Of a stretch of 8,078 nt of DNA, positions 1 through 5,842 are shown in pieces. Below the pieces are notes generated by a model. The model saw only the letters and a program-made list of their open reading frames with translations. It had not been told where the DNA came from and did not search any database. This DNA is from Draconibacterium sp. (GTDB lineage: Bacteria > Bacteroidota > Bacteroidia > Bacteroidales > Prolixibacteraceae), in contig WGCT01000160.1 in assembly GCA_015493625.1 (NCBI GenBank), positions 1 through 8,078 of the forward strand. The letters are read 5' to 3'. Made by a program: the position numbers and the translations under genes. Every line of letters starts with the position of its first letter. Position 1 is the first letter of the stretch.

Positions 1-155
1 AACCCATTGTTTTAAAAGAACAGGTTATAAATGTAATGGTTTAAATTATTTCTCAAAAAAAACAGTAAAATCAATTGCTTTCTGTATCTTTTCAACGAAA
101 TTGATTAAAAACAGGTTAAGGTAACAGATAAACAGATAAAAAGTAATTGTAAATA
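1..155. other. AT-rich leader upstream of the Omp85-like gene
   Basis: No convincing coding sequence lies here. The stretch is very AT-rich. It contains a short tandem repeat of AACAGATA (about 124-138) just before the barrel gene and two scattered copies of ACAGGTTA (21-28 and 111-118). A TATCTTTT string at 85-92 resembles the Bacteroidota -7 element (TAnnTTTG) but has the wrong last base and no well-placed -33 box, so I do not call it a promoter. The promoter for the gene starting at 156 is either this weak site or lies left of the window. Confidence 0.5.
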
Positions 156-320
156 ATGGCTAAAAATATCTCAGTAATATTACTTCTTCTGTTTTTGGGA
201 ATTGGGTCGAATGTTCGTTCCCAGATACTTAAAAATCACCGCGATTCGATAGACAATGCGATTGATTTAAGTAGGTTTTTAAGCGAGCTACACGGGTTTT
301 GCCCATTATTTCGCCCATAA
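156..320 (+). pseudogene. Signal-peptide 5' fragment of the Omp85-like barrel gene, out of frame with the barrel
   Basis: This reading frame starts at ATG 156 and stops at TAA 318-320 (54 codons plus stop). Residues 1-23 form a typical Sec signal peptide: a lysine near the start, a hydrophobic core ILLLLFLGIG, and a likely cleavage before or near Gln23. It continues through IDLSRFLSELHGF (36-48), the short spacer that usually precedes the first barrel strand in small Bacteroidota Omp85 proteins. Directly after HGF the expected protein continues in another frame as LPIISPITEP from position 299. Four Ts stand at 297-300; one more T would give GGG TTT TTG CCC and fuse this leader to the barrel as a protein of about 375 residues. 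I therefore read it as the true N-terminus separated by a one-base loss. The loss may be a genuine mutation or a sequencing/assembly error; a programmed -1 shift is less likely, as no standard slippery heptamer is present. Confidence 0.7.
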
Positions 321-1282
321 CCGAACCTGCAGTTGGCTATGGTTTGGCAGGTGCCGGATTATATTTTATAACCAAAGAGAACAATGGAGCTAAAACCTTT
401 AAAAAACCAGACGTAATTGGAGTTGGCGGTGGGTTCACTCAAAATGGAACCTGGTTTGCCGGTGGTGGCTATTTTGGTTTTTGGAAAAACGACAGGCTTC
501 GTTATCGGGGAGCAATGGGCTATGGCGACATAAACCTGACCTATTACCGCCCCGAGAGCTCCTTAAATCCTAAAAAATCGGAAAAGTTTAATACTACCGG
601 ATTTTTATTTCTGCAACAAGCTGTTTTACGTATGCCGGAAAGCAATTTTTTTGTGGGAGCTAAATATCAGCTCGCCCACGTTAACGTAAATTTTTTAAAA
701 GATGCTACTATCCCCGATATCGACCCGAAAGACTTTGATATGTGGAACAGTGGCATTTCGTTAATAACGGAATACGAAAAATTCGATAATATTTTTTCAC
801 CTACCAGAGGAATGAGAATTCATTTAAGCTACGACCAAAATCTTGAAATTTTAGGAAGCGACAGGAATTGGGGAACGGTTAACTTTTTTTCCTACTTCTA
901 TTTTCCGGTTACTAAAGTTTGGATACCGGCGCTTAGAGTGGCATCGCGAATGGCAACCGGAAACACCCCGTTTTATGCAAAGCCGTTTATTGAATTGCGC
1001 GGAATACCGGCAATGCAATACCAAGGCGATATAACAGCAATTCTGGAAACAGAACAGATGTTAAACATTAATGGCCGGTGGAGTTTAGTAGGTTTTGGTG
1101 GAATTGGCAACACGTTTCGCGAGCAGAACGACTTTAAAGCCGGCAAACTGGTGTGGAATACCGGAGCCGGTTTCCGGTATATGATTGCACGACTATTCGG
1201 GTTGAAAATGGGAATGGATATCGCAAGAGGTTCCGAAGAGTGGGCTGTGTATATTGTATTCGGCTCATCGTGGTTAAAATAA
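299..1282 (+). CDS. BamA/TamA-family (Omp85) outer-membrane beta-barrel protein, POTRA-less, 5' end frameshifted
   Basis: The frame opens at TTG 299 and encodes 327 residues. It is a glycine- and aromatic-rich barrel with alternating hydrophobic strands and no soluble domain. Omp85 signatures are visible: the entry motif ITEPAVGYG (residues 7-15), the strand-turn FSPTRG (166-171), and LRGI (233-236), which fits the (V/I)RG(F/Y) motif of loop 6 that folds back into the Omp85 barrel. The following stretch with ETEQ and RWSLVGFGGIG (251-270) is also typical. The C-terminus ends in an amphipathic aromatic strand, FGSSWLK. No POTRA domains precede the barrel, so it belongs to the small BamA/TamA-like proteins common in Bacteroidota, whose substrate is unknown. 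TTG 299 is unlikely to be the natural start: from it there is no signal peptide, and an outer-membrane protein needs one. The natural start is ATG 156, reached by a -1 shift near 297-300. As written, the sequence would give no exported product. A 235-base gap and a separate promoter suggest it is not part of the downstream operon. Confidence 0.8.
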   Translation: MPIISPITEPAVGYGLAGAGLYFITKENNGAKTFKKPDVIGVGGGFTQNGTWFAGGGYFGFWKNDRLRYRGAMGYGDINLTYYRPESSLNPKKSEKFNTTGFLFLQQAVLRMPESNFFVGAKYQLAHVNVNFLKDATIPDIDPKDFDMWNSGISLITEYEKFDNIFSPTRGMRIHLSYDQNLEILGSDRNWGTVNFFSYFYFPVTKVWIPALRVASRMATGNTPFYAKPFIELRGIPAMQYQGDITAILETEQMLNINGRWSLVGFGGIGNTFREQNDFKAGKLVWNTGAGFRYMIARLFGLKMGMDIARGSEEWAVYIVFGSSWLK

Positions 1283-1417
1283 ATGCCCGAACCGGTTTAC
1301 AACTATACATAAAAATTTCTTCTGCCTGCAAAACTGTAAAATCGGGAAAAGATGTAACAGGATAGCAATATAAAACAGAAAAGTACTTCATTAGATTTAT
1401 TGGTTGTTAATTACTTG

Positions 1418-1450
1418 TGGCAATTAAATTGATACTGCCATTTTATTTTA
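1418..1450 (+). terminator. Possible weak terminator hairpin
   Basis: TGGCA (1418-1422) pairs with TGCCA (1436-1440) around a 13-base AT-rich loop, and TTTTATTTTA follows. The stem is only 5 bp, with one more G-U pair possible. The site lies about 135 bases after the barrel stop codon and just before a promoter, where a terminator would be expected. The short stem and long loop make this weak; it may be chance in AT-rich DNA. Confidence 0.2.
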
Positions 1451-1470
1451 AACCGGAATTCATATTTTTG
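1441..1470 (+). promoter_or_regulatory. Candidate Bacteroidota sigma-A promoter for the LysM-SGNH-SGNH-MBOAT operon
   Basis: TATTTTTG at 1463-1470 is an exact match to the Bacteroidota -7 consensus TAnnTTTG and is followed by C, as is common. The -33 box (TTTG/TTG in good promoters) is poor: only TTTT at 1441-1444, with an 18-base gap, is near the right distance. Transcription would begin around 1476-1480 and leave a leader of about 40 bases before ATG 1518. No other comparable site occurs before the MBOAT stop that sits at a gene junction, so this promoter probably drives all four genes. Confidence 0.55.
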
Positions 1471-1517
1471 CATCGTTTGGGTACAAATTTATACCAGTAA
1501 AAGTTTTTAAAACGACT

Positions 1518-3056
1518 ATGACAAACCGGTTTTACAAACGAAGTTTTTCCTTCTTCTTTGTTGTTATTGCAGTTACAGTTTCTGTGGCTGTTTATGCACA
1601 GTCCGACTCGGCTCAAAATGGGTTTCAAAATAAAATTAAATACAACTTAAACGAGCTACAACAACTCTTGCAACTAAACGATACCGTAGTTCTTAACGGC
1701 ACATTTCAATACAATAAAGTTGAAAATATTGATATTGAATTGCAAAAATTAAACCTTCCTGTTTTTAAAGAAACAGCGCCGAAAACAGAGTTGTATTACC
1801 AAACTTTTAACTGGCTAAACCTTGCCGACAAACAAAACTTAATTCGCACATTTACCTTTTACGAAGAAGAGTTCGAAAAGAGATTAAAAGAGGCCGGACT
1901 GCCAGCTGATTTTAAATATTTGGCACCCGCACTTTCGGCAATGAACCGGGAAGCTGTTAGTAAAGAGAGAAAAGCAGGTGTCTGGCAACTCACTCATTTC
2001 CAAGCCTTCTTTAACGGATTAAATGTTACAAAACTTATCGATGATCGATTCCCGGTTTCGTTGGCAACAACTGCCGCTGTGGCACAATTAAAAAAGAATT
2101 TTGAACTGTTTAACAACCTGAATCTGGCAGTAGCTGCTTTTTGGATAGGAGATGTAAATGTTAGAAATGCGTTGCAACTTGCAACTGAAAACAGTGAAAA
2201 CATAACCCGTTACCTGCCAGAAAATTACTTCGAAAATGTGGCGGCTTTTCAGGCAACTGCACTGTTTTTAAGCAACAATAAGTTTATAGCAACAAATAAT
2301 CCTGCAATTGCGAAATTGGAAATAGATACCGTTACAATACGACGGCAAATGCATTTTCAGCAAATTTCGCAGGCCATACAAATTCCTGTGGGAAAGTTGC
2401 AGTTTCTCAATCCACAATACCGGTTCTCAATTATTCCCGGAGACGAAAAACCGATGCAACTTATTTTGCCAGCCGGAACAAAAAAGCTTTTTACACAAAT
2501 GCTCGACTCTATTTACAACTGCTACGATTCTACGCTTTTCGTACCGGTAACTCAAAAAATTGAATACCCACCTTCGCCAAACCGTCAATATCTACACGAA
2601 CCGGTAAAAGATTTGGTTATTGAGGGGAAAACAAAAATTAAATACCGAATAAAATCGGGCGATGTTTTGGGAATTATTGCCGAAGATTTTGATGTGCGGG
2701 TTGCCGATTTAAAATATTGGAACAACATATACAACGAACGAAAAATACGGGCAGGAAACTACCTCGATATTTTTGTCGACACCGACAAAGCAGATTACTA
2801 TTTAAAATTAGCCGGCAACTCAAATATAAAAAGCAGCCGCAAAACAAAGCAGCCGCAAAAACAGTTAAACACACATAAAATAATCATTCCCCAAAATGCA
2901 AAAAGAGTGGAACACATTGTTAAAAGCGGCGAATCGCCCTATACAATTGCAAAAAAATATAAAGGTGTAACGCCCGACAATATTCTGGAGTGGAACAACA
3001 TCGACAATGCACGTAAAATTCAAATTGGTCAGAAACTAATTATTTATGCCCGATGA
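1518..3056 (+). CDS. Secreted LysM protein with degenerate MltD-like lytic-transglycosylase domain (predicted inactive)
   Basis: The protein has 512 residues. Residues 1-27 are a Sec signal peptide ending VYA before Gln28. Residues about 85-235 align by pattern with the SLT domain of MltD-type transglycosylases: LKEAGLPADFKYLAPALS (123-140) corresponds to the GLPxELxxLPxVES block, RKAGVWQL (151-158) to GAxGLWQF, DDR (175-177) to DER, and AAFWIGDVNVRNA (206-218) to AAYNAGxGxVxRA. The catalytic Glu of the VES motif is Leu139 (codon CTT), and the later Tyr-Asn-Ala is Phe-Trp-Ile, so lytic activity is not expected. A degenerate LysM-like unit follows (about 278-318, with LNPQYR), then two clear LysM units (about 375-420 and 464-510). 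A basic Lys/Gln-rich linker at 438-452 separates the last two. Predicted role: a periplasmic, peptidoglycan-binding scaffold. It is the first gene of the operon, and its stop overlaps the next start (ATGA, 3053-3056). I infer that it directs the SGNH/MBOAT enzymes to peptidoglycan. An altered but active glycosidase cannot be excluded. Confidence 0.82.
   Translation: MTNRFYKRSFSFFFVVIAVTVSVAVYAQSDSAQNGFQNKIKYNLNELQQLLQLNDTVVLNGTFQYNKVENIDIELQKLNLPVFKETAPKTELYYQTFNWLNLADKQNLIRTFTFYEEEFEKRLKEAGLPADFKYLAPALSAMNREAVSKERKAGVWQLTHFQAFFNGLNVTKLIDDRFPVSLATTAAVAQLKKNFELFNNLNLAVAAFWIGDVNVRNALQLATENSENITRYLPENYFENVAAFQATALFLSNNKFIATNNPAIAKLEIDTVTIRRQMHFQQISQAIQIPVGKLQFLNPQYRFSIIPGDEKPMQLILPAGTKKLFTQMLDSIYNCYDSTLFVPVTQKIEYPPSPNRQYLHEPVKDLVIEGKTKIKYRIKSGDVLGIIAEDFDVRVADLKYWNNIYNERKIRAGNYLDIFVDTDKADYYLKLAGNSNIKSSRKTKQPQKQLNTHKIIIPQNAKRVEHIVKSGESPYTIAKKYKGVTPDNILEWNNIDNARKIQIGQKLIIYAR
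2831..2860 (+). repeat. Short 14-base direct repeat in the LysM linker
   Basis: AAGCAGCCGCAAAA occurs at 2831-2844 and again at 2847-2860, an offset of 16 bases. Because 16 is not a multiple of three, the copies are read in different frames (KSSRK, then KQPQK). Both yield basic, polar linker residues between the last two LysM units. Confidence 0.7.
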
Positions 3057-4522
3057 TGAATCCTAAAAAAATATTACTGTTTGTTTTAGCCGTTTTTCTC
3101 CTTTTGGCAACAGTTGTTTTTTTTACACCTGCCGATGGAATTAAACTTGGCAGCTTCACGTTTCATATGCCCACTTTTAAAGAGATGTTTCATCATACGG
3201 GAGAAGAAACAGTTGACATTTCAAAAATAATTGAGAATAGTTTTAATATCGATTCAATTACAGAGCCGGAAACCGACTCTCTGTTTTTTCATCCGGCTTC
3301 GAAAGAGGTAAAACGGGCAAGCTACGATTCCCTCATTCAACATATTAACAAAATAGAGTTGAACAACGAGGCACGCAAAAATCTTATGTGGTTTTTTAAT
3401 AAACTGAAATTAGACTCAACAGCTCGAATAATGCATTACGGCGACAGTCAGATTGAAGGCGACCGTATTACTGGTTATTTAAGAAATAAACTGCAAGTAA
3501 AATTTGGCGGAACAGGTCCCGGATTACGACCGGCAGTTCAACCCTACGACTATGTTTTTAGTGCAATACAAACCAACTCGGCCAACTTTAAACGCTACCC
3601 CATTTATGGGAAAGTCGACTCACTTATTAAACATAAACGTTATGGAGTTATGGGTGCTTTTTCGCGTTTCGCCCCGCCGGTAAACGACACTGTTCCGTTT
3701 CACGATTCGGTTTTATACCATGCCCAATTAACCATCGAGAAATCGAATATTTCGTACAAACGAACAAAAATTTACAAACGAATGCGCCTGTTTTACGGCA
3801 ATGCAAAACGTCCGGTTAAATTTCAACTGGTTGTTAAAACCGATACAATTTTAACCAAAACATTGCAGCAAGATTTAGATTATGGAATGATTTCGTGCAA
3901 ACTTCCTGAAGCAACCGATAAAGTTACGTTGCATTTTACGGGGTACGACAGCCCCGATATTTATGGTGTTGACCTGAGCGATTTCTCGGGAATAACAGTT
4001 GATAACATTGCCCTGCGCGGAAGCTCGGGAACGATATTTACAAAATCGGATTTTGCTCATTCGGTGAAAATGTATAACGATTTGAAGCCCAACCTTTTTA
4101 TCCTTCAATTTGGAGGAAATGTAATGCCGTACATAAAAGACAAAAAAGCAGTAAAACGTTATGGGCGCTGGTTTGCAAGCCAAATAAACCGTTTAAAAAG
4201 AGAGTGCCCCAACGCCGCTATTCTGGTTATCGGCCCCAGCGATATGTCGACAAAAGAGAAAGAGAAATATGTTACTTACAAATTCTTGCCCGATGTTGTT
4301 GAAACATTACGCGAAGCAGCGTTAAATAACGGGTGCGGCTACTGGGACATGTACAAAGCAATGGGCGGCTTAAACAGTATGCCAAGTTGGGTAAATGCCG
4401 AACCACAACTGGCACGCCCCGACTATACTCACTTTTCGGCACGTGGCGCCCGGTTGGTAGCCAATATGTTTTACAACGCCCTTATTTTAGAATACAACAA
4501 CTATTTGAAAGAGATAAAATGA
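3053..4522 (+). CDS. Membrane-anchored SGNH-fold hydrolase/O-acyltransferase (PatB/Ape1-like)
   Basis: The protein has 489 residues. A hydrophobic segment at 6-24 after NPKK looks like an uncleaved signal anchor, since no clear signal peptidase site follows, so the enzyme should sit on the periplasmic face of the inner membrane. SGNH blocks can be read: block I HYGDSQ (128-133, nucleophile Ser132), block II LRGSSG (321-326, Gly323), block III FGGN (353-356, Asn356), block V DYTH (457-460, Asp457 and His460). All catalytic positions are present. About 190 residues separate blocks I and II; the part around 222-310 has a beta-strand pattern and probably forms an inserted domain, comparable to the CBM35-like insert of Ape1. 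The C-terminal region WDMYKAMGGLNS (431-442) recurs in the next gene, so the two are paralogues. The start overlaps the upstream stop by 4 bases (a second in-frame ATG lies at 3056), and the end overlaps the next gene by 4 bases. With an MBOAT gene in the same operon, the likely role is acyl transfer to, or removal from, an envelope glycan. Anchoring resembles PatB, which makes a transferase slightly more likely; this is inference. Confidence 0.82.
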   Translation: MMNPKKILLFVLAVFLLLATVVFFTPADGIKLGSFTFHMPTFKEMFHHTGEETVDISKIIENSFNIDSITEPETDSLFFHPASKEVKRASYDSLIQHINKIELNNEARKNLMWFFNKLKLDSTARIMHYGDSQIEGDRITGYLRNKLQVKFGGTGPGLRPAVQPYDYVFSAIQTNSANFKRYPIYGKVDSLIKHKRYGVMGAFSRFAPPVNDTVPFHDSVLYHAQLTIEKSNISYKRTKIYKRMRLFYGNAKRPVKFQLVVKTDTILTKTLQQDLDYGMISCKLPEATDKVTLHFTGYDSPDIYGVDLSDFSGITVDNIALRGSSGTIFTKSDFAHSVKMYNDLKPNLFILQFGGNVMPYIKDKKAVKRYGRWFASQINRLKRECPNAAILVIGPSDMSTKEKEKYVTYKFLPDVVETLREAALNNGCGYWDMYKAMGGLNSMPSWVNAEPQLARPDYTHFSARGARLVANMFYNALILEYNNYLKEIK

Positions 4523-5841
4523 GAGGTTTAAAAATAAAAATAGTGAATTACCATTCCCAAAAATACCGGCTATATCTCCCGGGAGTTGCCGCTTTTCTGT
4601 TGTCTGTTTTTATTTCATCAGGTAGTTTTGCTCAAAACAACTCCTATTTATACCGGGTAAATCAGCACGATTTTATTCGGTACGACTTAAACGAGCTGCA
4701 CCTTTTTGGCTCCGATAAATATTCGAGTCGATTTTACAATAAGCTCGAAAAAATGATGCAAACCGGAGAAGGGAGAATTAACATTGTTCAAATTGGCGGT
4801 TCGCACATTCAGGCAGGCACTTTTTCGGGCGAAATACGCACGCGCCTTCAACAATTAAATGGCGAAATGAATGCCGGATGGGGATTTATGTTCCCGTACC
4901 GCATTGCCCGCACCAATTCGCCTTTTGGCTATTACATTCGTTACAACGGCCGCTGGCAAAGTTGCAGAAACATTGAACGCAGGAAAACAAGCAACCTCGG
5001 TGTTGGAGGAATTTCGGCAACTACATCGGCACCAAAGGCAGAACTTACAATCCTCCTCGAAGACGAAAACCAACTCGACTACCGCTTTAATAAATTACGT
5101 ATTTATTACGAAAACCGGAAAGTAAACTATACCGTTTCGGTCGACTCGTCTCTTCTCATAAAATCGACTAAAACCAAAGATTATTTTGAGTTTGAGCTAA
5201 ATACACACGTCGACAGTTTAGTAATTACCATTCAGAAAAAGAGAAACACAAGTGGTAGTTTTACACTATTCGGAATAACAACCGAGTCGGCACCAAATGG
5301 AATTTTATACCACAGTATTGGAGTAAACGGAGCACACATTCCGGCCTTTTTGCGGTGCCAGCTTTTCGAGAAGCAACTTGCCCTGTTAAAACCCGATTTG
5401 GTAATTCTCGGCCTGGGCATTAACGATGCTTACGGACGACGGTTTTCGACCGAAAAATTTGAAGCCAATTACGGTGAACTGATTACACGAATCAGGCGGG
5501 CAGCTCCCGAGACAGCAATTGTTTTTACTACCAACAACGACAGTTACCTCTACCGTAGATATGTAAATAAAAACGGAATAAAAGTAGAGAAAAGTATGTT
5601 TAAACTGGCCGCAAAATACCACACAGGCGTTTGGGATATGTTTGAGGTAATGGGCGGTTTAAACTCAATTGTTTTGTGGGAGAAAAACAAACTGGCACGC
5701 CACGACAAAATTCATTTTACTCGTGAAGGATATTTAACGCTGGGCGATCTGTTTTTTAATGCACTGATGAAAAACTTTGAAAACTATATGAATGAAAAAA
5801 ACAAATTAACAACCGCTGTAACAGAGACAAAGAACAACTAA
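4519..5841 (+). CDS. Secreted SGNH-fold hydrolase/O-acyltransferase, paralogue of the upstream gene
   Basis: I place the start at ATG 4519, which overlaps the previous stop (ATGA, 4519-4522) exactly as at the preceding junction and puts a signal peptide (about 16-38, cleavage after SFA before Gln39) at the N-terminus. The longer open frame back to 4333 would bury this signal under a translation overlapping the upstream gene. The protein has 440 residues. SGNH blocks: IGGSH (92-96, nucleophile Ser95; the usual Asp of GDS is Gly94), SIGVNGAH (266-273), GLGIND (298-303, Asn302), and DKIH (396-399, Asp396 and His399). The triad is complete. The segment 174-258 between blocks I and II is strand-rich and fits an inserted beta domain. 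WDMFEVMGGLNS (372-383) and the helix after block V match the upstream paralogue closely. With cleavage it would be soluble in the periplasm, so it may be the esterase partner, or a second transferase. YDLNEL (55-60) after the signal resembles YNLNEL of the LysM protein. Which acyl group or glycan it handles cannot be read from the sequence. Confidence 0.83.
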   Translation: MRGLKIKIVNYHSQKYRLYLPGVAAFLLSVFISSGSFAQNNSYLYRVNQHDFIRYDLNELHLFGSDKYSSRFYNKLEKMMQTGEGRINIVQIGGSHIQAGTFSGEIRTRLQQLNGEMNAGWGFMFPYRIARTNSPFGYYIRYNGRWQSCRNIERRKTSNLGVGGISATTSAPKAELTILLEDENQLDYRFNKLRIYYENRKVNYTVSVDSSLLIKSTKTKDYFEFELNTHVDSLVITIQKKRNTSGSFTLFGITTESAPNGILYHSIGVNGAHIPAFLRCQLFEKQLALLKPDLVILGLGINDAYGRRFSTEKFEANYGELITRIRRAAPETAIVFTTNNDSYLYRRYVNKNGIKVEKSMFKLAAKYHTGVWDMFEVMGGLNSIVLWEKNKLARHDKIHFTREGYLTLGDLFFNALMKNFENYMNEKNKLTTAVTETKNN

Positions 5842-5842
5842 A

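Larger units (their letters stand above)
1283..1517. other. Intergenic region between the barrel gene and the O-acylation operon
   Basis: No supported gene lies here. The stretch is AT-rich and holds an 8-base palindrome AACCGGTT (1290-1297), a weak stem TGGCA/TGCCA followed by a T-rich run (1418-1450), and a strong Bacteroidota -7 promoter element (1463-1470) about 48 bases before the next ATG. No tRNA, small RNA or riboswitch fold is recognisable by eye. Confidence 0.6.

Noticed and set aside
294..302. Programmed -1 frameshift signal at the GGGTTTTG run
   Set aside because: In the leader frame the codons are CAC GGG TTT TGC, which do not form an X-XXY-YYZ slippery heptamer, and I see no obvious downstream pseudoknot. 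Simple loss of one T is a better explanation.
1290..1297. Palindrome AACCGGTT after the barrel stop codon as an operator or terminator
   Set aside because: Only 8 bases without loop or T tract, and CCGG-centred strings recur inside genes in this window.
1134..1391. Reverse-strand open frames overlapping the barrel end, and similar ones inside the other genes
   Set aside because: They lie opposite or out of phase with genes that have clear family motifs, have no recognisable domains, and have atypical Cys/Arg-rich composition.
4333..4518. Possible longer N-terminus for the second SGNH protein
   Set aside because: It would overlap the upstream gene by 190 bases and place about 62 residues before an otherwise good signal peptide. 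The ATGA overlap at 4519 copies the previous junction and gives a normal export signal.
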